NCBI GenBank assembly: GCA_027483885.1
Contig: JAIXTO010000113.1
Location: 1 to 64,000 of the forward strand
DNA length: 64,000 bases
From: Rhizobiaceae bacterium
GTDB lineage: Bacteria; Pseudomonadota; Alphaproteobacteria; Rhizobiales; Rhizobiaceae
Direction: 5' to 3'
How positions within the stretch are numbered: the stretch's first letter is position 1; every line of letters begins with the position of its first letter. Position numbers and translations under genes: made by a program. The notes under the pieces were generated by a model, which saw only the letters and a program-made list of their open reading frames with translations, ran no database searches and had not been told where the DNA came from. This document shows, piece by piece, positions 1-9,932 of the stretch.

Positions 1-2
1 CG

Positions 3-551
3 ATTGCGAAGAAGCATGGCCCTGTCGGCATGATCCATATCGACGCCCATTGCGACACCAGCGGCGCCTTCGACCAGACGAAATTCCACCATGGCGGCCC
101 GTTCCGCAACGCGGTTCTCGATGGCGTTCTCGACCCGACGCGCACGATCCAGATCGGCATTCGCGGCTCTGCTGAATATCTCTGGGAGTTCTCCTATGAG
201 AGCGGCATGACGGTGATCCACGCCGAGGAGGTGACCGGTCTTGGCATGCCCGCCATCATCGAGAAGGCAAAGGCGATCATCGGCGATGGTCCGACCTATC
301 TCTCCTTCGACATCGACAGCCTCGACCCGTCGTTTGCGCCGGGAACCGGAACGCCGGAAGTGGGCGGCCTGACGACCCGCGAGGTGCTGGAACTGATCCG
401 CGGCCTCAAAGGCATCAATCTCGTCGGTGCCGACGTGGTGGAAGTGGCGCCGCAATATGATGCGACGGCCAATACGGCCCATGCCGGTGCGCAGGTTCTG
501 TTCGAGCTTTTGAGCCTGATGGTGTTCAGCCCGGCGCTGTCAAAGGCCTGA
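3..551 (+). CDS. speB: Agmatinase/arginase-family ureohydrolase, 5' truncated by window edge
   Basis: Open frame continues upstream of the ORF-track start; HIDAHCDT and SFDIDSLDPSFAPGTGTPEVGG are ureohydrolase metal-binding motifs. Confidence 0.9.
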   Translation: MAKKHGPVGMIHIDAHCDTSGAFDQTKFHHGGPFRNAVLDGVLDPTRTIQIGIRGSAEYLWEFSYESGMTVIHAEEVTGLGMPAIIEKAKAIIGDGPTYLSFDIDSLDPSFAPGTGTPEVGGLTTREVLELIRGLKGINLVGADVVEVAPQYDATANTAHAGAQVLFELLSLMVFSPALSKA

Positions 552-563
552 GCCGAGGTTTTC

Positions 564-597
564 CACCACCGCCCTTTTTTTTAAAAGGGCGGTGGTG
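564..597. terminator. Bidirectional rho-independent terminator between convergent speB and galM
   Basis: Perfect 15-bp stem CACCACCGCCCTTTT-tttt-AAAAGGGCGGTGGTG. Confidence 0.85.
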
Positions 598-605
598 TGA
601 CATCA

Positions 606-1625
606 TCAGCTCTTGGAAAACACGTAGTCGGTTTCCTGGCGAAGCAGTTCGCCCGGACGCAGCACGGCGTTCGGGAAACCCTTGTGGTTGATGGCATCCG
701 GCCAGATCTGCGTTTCCAGGCACAGGCCCCCATAGGGCTGGTAAGGCTTGCCGGAGAGGCCCGGCACCGAGGGCACCAGCTTGAAGGCGCAATAAAGTTG
801 CACGCCAGGTTCAGTGGTGCGCACTTCGAGTGACACACCGGAATTGACGCTGCGCACCAGCGCCACGGAGCGCTTTTCCACCCGCTCATCCGACAGGCAA
901 TAATTGTGGTCGAACTCCACCTGGGCGCCATCGGCACCGGTGCGGGCAAGCGGCCCGAGCTGGCGCAGGTCCATCGCCGTTCCCTCGACCGGCACCAGAA
1001 CGCCGGTCGGCACCTGCTGCTCGTCAAGCTCCAGATAATGGTCGGCGGCAATCATGATGTCATGGCCGAGAATATCCTCGCGGCCATCGAGGTTGAAGTA
1101 GGTGTGCTGGCAGATATTGGCAAGCGTCGGGGCGTCCGTCGCCGTCTCGTAGATGACGCTTAGAACACCCTCGTCTTTAAGCTCATAGGTGGCGGTCACG
1201 GTGCAGTTGCCGGGATAGCCACCGCGGCCATCGGGATCGGTGACCTGCAGGATAACCTTGTTTTCTGCGTGCGCGACGATCGTCCAGTTGGTCTTGCCAA
1301 GGCCATCGCTGCCGCCATGCAGGTGCGTAGTGCCCTGCTGGTTCAGGTCCAGCTGGTACTCCTTGCCATCCAGCGTGAAGCGACCATGGCCGATGCGGTT
1401 TGCCACACGCCCGGGCGTTGCGCCAAAATAGGAGGAATGCAGCGGATAATCGGCGAAATTGTCAAAGCCCAACACCAGTGGGGCCGCATGGCCATCAAGG
1501 CGCAGATCCTGGATGACGGCGCCCCAGGTCATCACATGGGCCGTCAGCCCGCCGCCGGAAATCTTGACCCGGTAGACGGTTTCGCCCTTGGGGGTGGTGC
1601 CGAAGATTTCGCCCTGTGTCGTCAT
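606..1625 (-). CDS. galM: Aldose 1-epimerase
   Basis: ORF with GxxxGRVANRI, NGTTHLHGG and HTYFNLDG motifs of galactose mutarotase; internal Met start (MTTQGE) preferred. Confidence 0.88.
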   Translation of the reverse strand: MTTQGEIFGTTPKGETVYRVKISGGGLTAHVMTWGAVIQDLRLDGHAAPLVLGFDNFADYPLHSSYFGATPGRVANRIGHGRFTLDGKEYQLDLNQQGTTHLHGGSDGLGKTNWTIVAHAENKVILQVTDPDGRGGYPGNCTVTATYELKDEGVLSVIYETATDAPTLANICQHTYFNLDGREDILGHDIMIAADHYLELDEQQVPTGVLVPVEGTAMDLRQLGPLARTGADGAQVEFDHNYCLSDERVEKRSVALVRSVNSGVSLEVRTTEPGVQLYCAFKLVPSVPGLSGKPYQPYGGLCLETQIWPDAINHKGFPNAVLRPGELLRQETDYVFSKS

Positions 1626-1702
1626 GGTATCCGTCCTGCTCCTCATTCTCGTGCGGGCGCAAACTGCGCCATTTCCGGCAGCTTCGCAATGCTCGAAATA
1701 GC

Positions 1703-2884
1703 CTAGCGCGACAGCAGGCGCGTTGCCTGCTCAAGCCCCTGCAGGGTCAGCGGAAACATGCGGTTTTCCAGAATGGAGCGCATCATCACAAGCGAATGAA
1801 CATGCTCCCAATGCGCCTCCGGCACCGGATTGATCCAGGCGACATGGGCACAATGATCGGTCAGCCGGCGCATCCAGGTGGCACCCGGCTCCTTGTTCCA
1901 GTGCTCGACGGAGCCGCCGGTATGGCTGATCTCGTACGGGCTCATCGTGGCATCGCCGACGAAGATCACCTTGTAATCAGGCCCGTAGCTGCGCAGGATA
2001 TCCTCGACGGGCAGCCGCTCTGCGCGGCGGCGGTTGTCGCGCCACACGCTTTCGTAAAGGCAATTGTGGAAATAGAAATGCTCGAGATGGCGAAACTCGG
2101 CGCGGGCGGCAGAAAACAGCTCCTCGACCACTCGAACATGATCATCCATCGACCCGCCGACATCGAAGAACATCAAAAGCTTGACCGCATTGCGCCGCTC
2201 CGGCCGCGTCTTGACGTCGAGATAGCCGTGTTCGGCGGTGGAGCGGATGGTGCCGGCAAGATCCAGCTCCTCGTCGGCGCCTTCGCGCACCCACCGGCGC
2301 AGACGTTTCAGCGCCACCTTGATATTGCGCGTGCCGATCTCGCGGGCGTCGTCGAAATCGCGAAATTCTCTGGCGTCCCAGACCTTCACCGCCTTGCGGT
2401 GGCGCGATCCCTCCTGCCCGATCCGCACGCCTTCCGGATTGTAACCATAGGCGCCGAAGGGTGAGGTGCCGGCCGTGCCGATCCATTTGGAGCCGCCCTG
2501 ATGGCGGCCCTCCTGTTCTTCCAGGCGCTTCTTCAGCGTGTCCATCAGAGCATCGAAGCCGCCGAGCGCCTCGACCAGCGCCTTTTCCTCCGGCGTCAGG
2601 TGTTTCTCAGCAAGCTTGCGCAGCCACTCCTCCGGCAGGTGTTCGGCCTTCACCGCATCCGGGCCGGACACAGCCTCGACACCCTTGAAGTGGGTTGAAA
2701 ACACCTGATCGAAGCGATCGATATAACGCTCATCCTTCACCAGCGTGGCGCGGGCGAGATAATAGAAAGCCTCGACATCGAACTCGGCAAGCCCCGCCTG
2801 CATTCCTTCCAGAAGCGCCAGGAACTCCCGAAGCGTCACGGGAATTCTTGCCTGTTTCAGCGCCAGAAAAAAGGGAATGAACAC
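1703..2884 (-). CDS. VWA-domain-containing (CoxE-like) protein
   Basis: 393-aa ORF; LLMFFDVGGSMDDHV resembles a MIDAS motif; composition typical of MoxR-partner VWA proteins. Confidence 0.8.
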   Translation of the reverse strand: MFIPFFLALKQARIPVTLREFLALLEGMQAGLAEFDVEAFYYLARATLVKDERYIDRFDQVFSTHFKGVEAVSGPDAVKAEHLPEEWLRKLAEKHLTPEEKALVEALGGFDALMDTLKKRLEEQEGRHQGGSKWIGTAGTSPFGAYGYNPEGVRIGQEGSRHRKAVKVWDAREFRDFDDAREIGTRNIKVALKRLRRWVREGADEELDLAGTIRSTAEHGYLDVKTRPERRNAVKLLMFFDVGGSMDDHVRVVEELFSAARAEFRHLEHFYFHNCLYESVWRDNRRRAERLPVEDILRSYGPDYKVIFVGDATMSPYEISHTGGSVEHWNKEPGATWMRRLTDHCAHVAWINPVPEAHWEHVHSLVMMRSILENRMFPLTLQGLEQATRLLSR

Positions 2885-2898
2885 CGCGGGTCTCCGCC

Positions 2899-3819
2899 CT
2901 ATCGCTTGCCGATGTTCTCCAGATCATAGGGCGTGGTCTGGTACATCTCGTTGATCCAGTTGCCGAACAACAGGTGGGCATGGCTGCGCCAGCGGTTGAG
3001 CGGCGTCAGCGCCACATCGTTATGCGGAAAATAGTTATAGGGCATCTTGATCGGAACGCCGGCATTCACATCGCGAAAATATTCTTCCGCAAGCGAGGTG
3101 GAATCATATTCGACGTGGTTGAACATGTAGAGCCGGTTGCCCTTTTTCTCATGCACCAGGCAGACGCCCATCTCGTCGGATTCCATCAGCAGTTCCAGCC
3201 CCGGCACGGTCTGGATGTCGGCGCGACGCACTTCCGTCCAGCGCGACACCGGCACCTGAAAATCATCGGAAAAGCCGCTCAGGTAAACGGAAGACGGCGA
3301 AAGATTGCGATGGCGATACACGCCAAACGCCTTTTCCTTCAGCTCATGCTTCGGCACGCCGTGAAAATGGTAGATCGCGGCCATCGCGCCCCAACAGACA
3401 TTCAGCGTCGAATGGACATTCGTTTCCGTCCAGTCGAAGATCTGGCGCATCTCGTCCCAATAGGTCACCTGCTCGTAAGGCAACATTTCCACCGGCGCGC
3501 CGGTGATAATGAACCCGTCGAACTTGCGGTCCTTCACCTCGTCCCAGGTCTGGTAGAACGAGAGCAGATGTTCTTCCGAAGTATTCTTCGCCTTGTGCCC
3601 ACCCACACGCACCAGCGAAAACTCCACCTGCAGCGGCGAAGCACCGACGAGGCGCGCCATCTGCACTTCGGTGCGGATCTTGTTCGGCATGAGGTTCAAC
3701 AGACCGATCTGCAGCGGGCGGATATCCTGACGCACAGCAGCCGTCTCGGTCATCACCCGCACGCCTTCGTGCGTCAGTGCTTCGAAGGCGGGCAGCGTAT
3801 CGGGGATCTTGATCGGCAT
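2899..3819 (-). CDS. metA: Homoserine O-acyltransferase MetA
   Basis: [23 protein letters not shown] start, [27 protein letters not shown] motifs. Confidence 0.95.
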   Translation of the reverse strand: MPIKIPDTLPAFEALTHEGVRVMTETAAVRQDIRPLQIGLLNLMPNKIRTEVQMARLVGASPLQVEFSLVRVGGHKAKNTSEEHLLSFYQTWDEVKDRKFDGFIITGAPVEMLPYEQVTYWDEMRQIFDWTETNVHSTLNVCWGAMAAIYHFHGVPKHELKEKAFGVYRHRNLSPSSVYLSGFSDDFQVPVSRWTEVRRADIQTVPGLELLMESDEMGVCLVHEKKGNRLYMFNHVEYDSTSLAEEYFRDVNAGVPIKMPYNYFPHNDVALTPLNRWRSHAHLLFGNWINEMYQTTPYDLENIGKR

Positions 3820-3837
3820 GGTCTTCACTCGTCCAAA

Positions 3838-3868
3838 ACAAAAAACCGGCGGCGAAAATCGCAACCGG
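3838..3868 (-). terminator. Putative terminator hairpin between SAM-II aptamer and metA
   Basis: Minus strand CCGGTTGCGATTTTCGCCGCCGGTTTTTTGTTTTGG: interrupted stem followed by a T6 tract. Confidence 0.6.
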
Positions 3869-3897
3869 TCCGGGGGAAGTCTTTGAACGCTTCTCAC

Positions 3898-3955
3898 GGC
3901 CCTTTAGCGACTTATTTAACGTGGCTGCAAGCCGGCCGGCCAAATCACCACGAGA
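3898..3955 (-). promoter_or_regulatory. SAM-II (metA motif) riboswitch
   Basis: Minus strand CGTGGTGATTTGGCCGGCCGGCTTGCAGCCACGTTAAATAAGTCGCTAAAGG matches the recalled SAM-II consensus, directly upstream of metA. Confidence 0.95.
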
Positions 3956-4021
3956 GGCCCTTTAAATAGGCGTTTCTTCTGCCCCCGTCAATCAGCGGGG
4001 AATTTCATGCTTTCTAACGTC

Positions 4022-4861
4022 CTACCGCTCCCGCCGCGCCATAAAGGCCATGCGCTCGAAAAGATGGACGTCCTGCTCGTTCTTCAACAGCGCACCATGC
4101 AGTCTGGGCAATGCTGTCTTCACATCGGCACCGAGATCCTCGGCATCGATATCGTCGGAGACGAGAAGCCGTATCCAGTCGAGTGCCTCCGATGTCGACG
4201 GCTTTTTCTTCAGGCCGGGCATTTCGCGGATTTCATAGAAACGGGTAAGCGCTGCACGCAGCAGCGACGGTTTGATACCGGGATAATGCACCTCCACGAT
4301 GCGGGCGAGCGTATCGGCATCGGGAAAGCGGATATAGTGGAAGAAACAGCGGCGCAGAAAGGCATCCGGCAGTTCCTTCTCGTTGTTGGAGGTGATGATG
4401 ACGATAGGGCGAACCTCTGCTTTCACCGTCTCGCCGGTCTCGTAGACATGAAACTCCATGCGGTCGAGTTCCTGCAACAGATCGTTTGGAAACTCGATAT
4501 CCGCCTTGTCGATCTCATCGATCAGCAGCACCTGCTTTTCGCCGGCGGAAAAGGCCTGCCACAGTTTTCCGCGCCGGATATAGTGGGCAATATCGTTGAC
4601 GCGGGGATCGCCAAGCTGGCTGTCGCGCAGGCGCGAGACGGCATCATACTCGTAAAGCCCCTGCTGGGCGCGCGTGGTGGATTTGACGTTCCATTCGATG
4701 ATCGGCAGGCCAAGCGAGAGCGCGACCTGGCGGGCAAGCTCCGTCTTGCCGGTGCCGGGCTCGCCCTTCACCAGAAGCGGGCGCTCCAGCCGGATGGCAG
4801 CATTGACGGCGACCATCAGGTCCTTGTCGGCGATATAGTCGTCGGTTCCGGTAAACTGCAT
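4022..4861 (-). CDS. MoxR-family AAA+ ATPase
   Basis: Walker A GEPGTGKT, Walker B VLLIDEIDKAD, IITSNNEKELPDAFLRRC. Confidence 0.92.
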   Translation of the reverse strand: MQFTGTDDYIADKDLMVAVNAAIRLERPLLVKGEPGTGKTELARQVALSLGLPIIEWNVKSTTRAQQGLYEYDAVSRLRDSQLGDPRVNDIAHYIRRGKLWQAFSAGEKQVLLIDEIDKADIEFPNDLLQELDRMEFHVYETGETVKAEVRPIVIITSNNEKELPDAFLRRCFFHYIRFPDADTLARIVEVHYPGIKPSLLRAALTRFYEIREMPGLKKKPSTSEALDWIRLLVSDDIDAEDLGADVKTALPRLHGALLKNEQDVHLFERMAFMARRER

Positions 4862-5255
4862 GGACCTCATTCCCAGTTCGGCCAGCCTGTTAGCTGCCAA
4901 GGTCGGCTTTGGCGCAAAGAGGTAGAGAGCGGGCGCCGCCTTCGCAAGAAAGAAAGGCCAAAGATCGCGATCGCCGTTTAAAAAATGTGCTTGTGTTCAG
5001 CCACAGTTCTGACACGCTAACAGGTGCAAAGTTTTGATGCTTCGCCTTTCTGAACAAGACAGGGGAGGCGACCGGCAAAGACCGCATTTTATATCTTCTG
5101 CTTCCCGACCGGGCTTGCCTGGTCACCCGACCGCCCCGATGCCGCGGCCATTTCAAAAGGGCCTCTCACCCCGGGACGAGCGTTCTTGCATGATCTGTTT
5201 TCATCCGCATCACCACCGCCGCAGCGCATGAGCCTGCGCAACAAGGAAGCATCCC

Positions 5256-5393
5256 ATGGCCAAAGGTCAGGTCCGTTCGAACCGCGAAGTCAGAAAGCCG
5301 AAGAAAGACAAGGAAAAGCCTTCGGCAGCGCCGACATCCACCTTCACCACACAGTTGAAGGGTGCGGTTGCCGCAAGCCCGAAGAAGCGTTGA
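5256..5393 (+). CDS. Small Lys/Arg-rich conserved hypothetical protein, 45 aa
   Basis: ATG..TGA ORF below the track cutoff: MAKGQVRSNREVRKPKKDKEKPSAAPTSTFTTQLKGAVAASPKKR; AAGGAAG SD-like sequence upstream. Confidence 0.65.
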   Translation: MAKGQVRSNREVRKPKKDKEKPSAAPTSTFTTQLKGAVAASPKKR

Positions 5394-5613
5394 CACTGAG
5401 CGGCGGCGGGCCAGCGCATCGAGCGTGCCCGCCCCGCACGTCAAGCCTTAGTGGGCGCGCACGTGCCCCCGCCCTCTTGGCCCCAAGACCGCAAACCCCA
5501 TCGCCTTGCCTCCCGCCTTCAGCCCTCCAGAACGCTCGCGCAGATGACGTGGCGGCGGTCCGTGCATCATAGGGCTTTTGCTTTTGGCGGAAGATGCGCT
5601 AAGGGCATGACCC

Positions 5614-6267
5614 ATGAGCCCATCCACCTTTACCCTTCTTCTTGGCGGCAGCCTGACCGTGACGGAGCGTTTAAGCGCGCTGATCGCCGGCAGCCGCGTG
5701 ATTGCCGCCGATAGCGGCATGCGCCATGCAAAATCGCTGAACCTCACGCCGGAGCTTTGGGTGGGCGATTTCGATTCCGCCGATGCCGCGCTGCGGGATA
5801 GCTATCGCCAGGTGGAGCGCCATTCCTATCCCGCGACGAAGGCTGCAACCGATGGCGAGATTGCCATTGCCGAAGCCTTGGCGCGCGGTGCCGAACGGCT
5901 GATCCTCGTGGGCGCCCTTGGCGGCGAACGCTCCGACCATGCGTTGCAACATACCCTGCACGGTCTGTCTCTTGCCGAAGCCGGGCTGGAGGTAATGCTG
6001 ACCTCCGGCGAGGAAGAAGCCTATCCCCTGATCAGCGGTGACCAGATGGAACTGGAACTGCCCAAGGGCTCGCTGTTTTCCGTACTCGGCTTCAGCGACC
6101 TCGAGGGATTGACCCTTTCCAACGTTCGTTACCCGCTCACCGATTTTTCCCTGACATTCGGCTCGTCGCGCACCATATCCAATGTCGCGCAGGGCCCGAT
6201 CTCGATCTCGCTCGGACAAGGGCGCGCGCTGCTGATGGCCCGCCCCTATGACCTGACCGGAGCCTAA
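5614..6267 (+). CDS. Thiamine diphosphokinase
   Basis: VIAADSG, ELWVGDFDS, ALGGERSDHALQH and C-terminal SNVA motifs of TPK. Confidence 0.88.
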   Translation: MSPSTFTLLLGGSLTVTERLSALIAGSRVIAADSGMRHAKSLNLTPELWVGDFDSADAALRDSYRQVERHSYPATKAATDGEIAIAEALARGAERLILVGALGGERSDHALQHTLHGLSLAEAGLEVMLTSGEEEAYPLISGDQMELELPKGSLFSVLGFSDLEGLTLSNVRYPLTDFSLTFGSSRTISNVAQGPISISLGQGRALLMARPYDLTGA

Positions 6268-6275
6268 GGAACCAG

Positions 6276-8099
6276 ATGGCACCCCCGATTCTCAAGCTCG
6301 ACGACATTTATCTGAGTTTTGGCGGCGCGCCGCTGCTCAATGGCGCCAATTTTCAGGTGGAACCGGGCGACCGCATCTGCCTTGTCGGGCGCAACGGCTC
6401 AGGCAAGTCGACGCTGATGAAGATTGCCGCAGGGCTTGTCGAGGCGCAATCGGGCGAGGTGTTTCGCCACCCCTCCTCCACCATCCGCTATCTTGAACAG
6501 GCGCCGGATTTCGGCAGCCACACCACCGTTCAAGCCTATGCAGAAGCGGGGCTTGGCCCCGGTGACGATCCCTACCGGGTGACCTATCTTCTCGAACATC
6601 TCGGCCTTTCCGGCCAGGAGGATCCCGCGCGGCTCTCCGGCGGGGAAGCCCGCCGCGCAGCCCTTGCGCGTGTGATGGCGCCGGAGCCGGATATCCTGAT
6701 GCTGGACGAGCCGACCAACCATCTCGATCTTCCCACCATCGAATGGCTGGAAGGCGAGTTGCAGAAAACGCGAAGCGCGCTCGTGGTGATCTCGCATGAC
6801 CGACGTTTTCTCGAAAAGGTCTCCACCGCCACCGTCTGGCTCGATCGCGGACTTTCCCGTCGCCTTGCGCGCGGTTTTGCCTTCTTCGAGGAATGGCGCG
6901 ACAAGGTGCTGGAAGAAGAAGAGCTTGAGCAGCACAAGCTTGGCAAGCAGATCGAGCGCGAGGAACACTGGCTGCGCTACGGCGTGACCGCACGGCGCAA
7001 GCGCAACATGCGTCGTCTCGGCAACCTGCAGAGCCTGCGCGCCGATTATCGCGGTCACAAGGGACCGCAGGGCAGTATCCAGGCATCCGCCACCGAGGGC
7101 AAGGAGAGCGGCAAGCTCGTCATCGAGGCCGAAGGCATTACCAAGCGTTACGGCGACCGCCAGATCGTGGCGCCGTTTTCGATCCGCGTCCATCGCGGCG
7201 ACCGGATCGGCCTTGTCGGCCCGAATGGCGCAGGCAAGACGACGCTTTTGAAGATGCTGACCGGCCAGCTGGAGCAGGATGAGGGCACGATCAAGCTCGG
7301 CACCAATCTGGAGATCGCAACGCTTGACCAGAAGCGCGAGGACCTGAACCTTGAGGATACGCTGAGCCATTACCTCACAGACGGGCGCGGCGAGAGCCTG
7401 CTGGTGAACGGCGAACAGCGCCACGTGGCCGGCTACATGAAGGATTTCCTGTTCCAGCCGGAGCAGATGCGCACGCCGATCAAGAACCTCTCGGGCGGCG
7501 AGCGCGCGCGCCTGATGCTGGCGCGCATGATGGCAAAGCCATCCAACCTTCTGATCCTCGACGAACCCACCAACGACCTCGACATCGAGACGCTGGATCT
7601 CTTGCAGGAAATCGTTGCTGGTTATAACGGCACCGTCATCCTGGTCAGCCACGACCGTGACTTCCTCGATCGCACGGTGACCTCCACCATCGCGCCGGCA
7701 ACGCCCGAGGCGCCGGATGGACGCTGGATCGAATATGCCGGCGGCTATACGGACATGATGGCGCAGCGCAAGGGCGTGCTGGACGAGAAGCGCCGCGCGG
7801 AGAAAGCCCGCACGGAAGCAGCCGGTCCTTCGCAAACCTCGACGGACGCGCCGAAGAACAAGGCAAAACTCTCCTTCAAGCAGAAATTCGCGCTGGAAAA
7901 CCTGCCGAAGGAAATGGCAAAGATCGAAGCGGACATTGCCGCTCGCGAAAAAACGATGGCTGACCCGAAACTGTTTTCCAAGGACGCCGCCGCCTTCAAC
8001 CGCATCGCCGCGGAACTGGAGAAGCTGCGGGAAAGGCTTGCGAAAATGGAAGAGGAATGGCTGGAACTGGAAATGCTGCGCGAGGAGCTGGAAGGCTGA
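6276..8099 (+). CDS. ABC-F family ATP-binding protein (Uup-like)
   Basis: Two ABC domains (GRNGSGKST, GPNGAGKTT), LSGGE signatures, coiled-coil C-terminus, no TM segments. Confidence 0.93.
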   Translation: MAPPILKLDDIYLSFGGAPLLNGANFQVEPGDRICLVGRNGSGKSTLMKIAAGLVEAQSGEVFRHPSSTIRYLEQAPDFGSHTTVQAYAEAGLGPGDDPYRVTYLLEHLGLSGQEDPARLSGGEARRAALARVMAPEPDILMLDEPTNHLDLPTIEWLEGELQKTRSALVVISHDRRFLEKVSTATVWLDRGLSRRLARGFAFFEEWRDKVLEEEELEQHKLGKQIEREEHWLRYGVTARRKRNMRRLGNLQSLRADYRGHKGPQGSIQASATEGKESGKLVIEAEGITKRYGDRQIVAPFSIRVHRGDRIGLVGPNGAGKTTLLKMLTGQLEQDEGTIKLGTNLEIATLDQKREDLNLEDTLSHYLTDGRGESLLVNGEQRHVAGYMKDFLFQPEQMRTPIKNLSGGERARLMLARMMAKPSNLLILDEPTNDLDIETLDLLQEIVAGYNGTVILVSHDRDFLDRTVTSTIAPATPEAPDGRWIEYAGGYTDMMAQRKGVLDEKRRAEKARTEAAGPSQTSTDAPKNKAKLSFKQKFALENLPKEMAKIEADIAAREKTMADPKLFSKDAAAFNRIAAELEKLRERLAKMEEEWLELEMLREELEG

Positions 8100-8248
8100 T
8101 CTTAAGCTATTCTTAAGTTTAACAAAGTCTTAGCGCCGAGAAATACCGTCAGACCCCGGAACAATTCCCAAAACGGCACGTTCGGTCGATCACAAGGCTT
8201 TCATAACTGTTCGAGAGCCCTGCGTACCGATCAACAAAGGGAAATCCC

Positions 8249-8701
8249 ATGTCGGCATCTGTAGTGCGTCGTCGGCTGGCAAATGCAGCCATGAAACAAA
8301 GAGTATTGATCGTCGAGGACGAGTTTCTGATTGCCCTCGACATGGCAGATACGATCGAGGGCATGGGGCTGACCGTCAGCGGATTTGCAAGCGGACGCGC
8401 TCATGCCCTTGCCCATGCACCCTATATCGATATCGCGCTCGTCGACGTCAATCTGTCCGATGGCGCGACCGGTCCGTCCATCGGTCGTGAGCTTTCGGAG
8501 CGCTACGGGGTGACAGTGATCTTCATGACGGCCAATCCCGAGCAGTTGCGGTGCGACATCGGCTGCGCGCTTGGCGTGCTGACCAAGCCCGTCATGCCCC
8601 ATGTGGTCGAGCAATCGGTGGATTATGCCATCGCCAACCGCCTTGGCGGCATTGCCGCCGTGCCGCGCGAGTTGCAGGTGTTTCCGCAAGCCGCCGCCTG
8701 A
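8249..8701 (+). CDS. Single-domain response regulator (start may be 8291)
   Basis: RVLIVEDEFLIALD, ALVDVNLSDG (phospho-Asp), IFMTA, LTKPV; no output domain. Confidence 0.88.
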   Translation: MSASVVRRRLANAAMKQRVLIVEDEFLIALDMADTIEGMGLTVSGFASGRAHALAHAPYIDIALVDVNLSDGATGPSIGRELSERYGVTVIFMTANPEQLRCDIGCALGVLTKPVMPHVVEQSVDYAIANRLGGIAAVPRELQVFPQAAA

Positions 8702-8765
8702 TCGATACGCGTCGTGATTTGCGCACGACTTGCCAAGCCTCTTTCGTACCGCTAAATCTTCGCCT

Positions 8766-8862
8766 GCTCTAACGGGGTGCAACGGCTGCAAGGCCAAAGC
8801 TGAGAGACGGAAACGTCAACCCGCGGAACCTGATCCGGCTAACACCGGCGGAGGGATTAGAC
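8766..8862 (+). promoter_or_regulatory. TPP riboswitch (THI element)
   Basis: ACGGGGTGC...GCTGAGA...ACCCGCGGAACCTGATCCGGCTAACACCGGCGGAGGGA, directly upstream of thiB. Confidence 0.95.
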
Positions 8863-8915
8863 GGCTCGCATCCAGCGCCTGTTCTCCCTGTGTTGATCAA
8901 ACGAAGGAGGCGCCG

Positions 8916-9929
8916 ATGCGCATATTGCTGTCCACCACATGTGCGGTGATTACCGCGCTCGGATTTTCGCTGCCCGCTTCGGCTGCGGAGAAAAAGACGC
9001 TGACCGTCTATACCTATGAAAGCTTCGTGTCCGACTGGGGGCCCGGCCCCAAGGTCAAGGCCGCCTTCGAAAAGACCTGCGATTGCACGGTAAACTTTGT
9101 CGCCGTGGCCGATGGCGTGGCGCTTTTGACCCGCCTCAAGCTTGAGGGCGCCTCTTCCGAGGCGGATGTGGCGCTGGGCCTCGATACCAATCTCATCCAG
9201 GAAGCCAAGGACACCGGCCTGTTCGCCACCCATGGCATCGACACGAGCGCCGCATCCATTCCCGGCGGCTTTTCCGATGATACGTTCGTGCCCTATGATT
9301 ACGGACATTTTGCCGTGGTCTATGACACTCAGACCATCAAGAACCCGCCGAAGAGCCTGAAGGAACTGGTGGACGGCGACCCCTCGCAGAAGATCGCCAT
9401 CGAGGATCCGCGCACGTCCACGCCGGGGCTTGGGCTGCTGCTGTGGGTAAAGTCTGTCTATGGCGACGAGGCACCGCAGGCCTGGGCCAAGCTGAAGAAC
9501 CGCATCCTCACCGTCACGCCCGGCTGGTCGGAGGCCTATGGCCTGTTTACCAAGGGCGAGGCACCGATGGTGTTTTCCTATGTCACCTCGCCTGCCTATC
9601 ACATGATGGAGGAAAAGACCGACCGTTATCAGGCAGCGGCGTTTTCCGAAGGCCATTATATCCAGATCGAAGTGTCCGCTCGCCTGAAGTCCTCCAAAAA
9701 CCCCGAGCTTGCGCAGAAATTCCTCTCCTTCACCCTGTCGCCGGACTTTCAGGCGATCATTCCGACCACCAACTGGATGATGCCCGCCGCCAAGCCCGCA
9801 GAGCCGCTACCTCCAGTGTTTTCCAAACTGGCGCAGCCGGCAAAGACTTATCTGATGAGCCCGCAGGACGTGGCAAAAAACCGCGATGCCTGGATCCGCG
9901 AATGGCTTGGCGCCATGAGCATGAACTGA
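8916..9929 (+). CDS. thiB: Thiamine ABC transporter substrate-binding protein
   Basis: Signal peptide, [25 protein letters not shown]; downstream of TPP riboswitch and followed by thiP, thiQ. Confidence 0.93.
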   Translation: MRILLSTTCAVITALGFSLPASAAEKKTLTVYTYESFVSDWGPGPKVKAAFEKTCDCTVNFVAVADGVALLTRLKLEGASSEADVALGLDTNLIQEAKDTGLFATHGIDTSAASIPGGFSDDTFVPYDYGHFAVVYDTQTIKNPPKSLKELVDGDPSQKIAIEDPRTSTPGLGLLLWVKSVYGDEAPQAWAKLKNRILTVTPGWSEAYGLFTKGEAPMVFSYVTSPAYHMMEEKTDRYQAAAFSEGHYIQIEVSARLKSSKNPELAQKFLSFTLSPDFQAIIPTTNWMMPAAKPAEPLPPVFSKLAQPAKTYLMSPQDVAKNRDAWIREWLGAMSMN

Positions 9930-9932
9930 TCC

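Noticed and set aside
2974-3969. 331-aa plus ORF over metA
   Set aside because: Same-register antisense shadow; metA and SAM-II are clear on the other strand.
4890-5156. 88-aa minus ORF upstream of moxR
   Set aside because: Arg/Ser-rich composition typical of noncoding GC-rich frames, no motif, probably moxR promoter region.
6399-7835. 478-aa minus ORF over the ABC-F gene
   Set aside because: Same-register antisense shadow of a strongly supported coding sequence.
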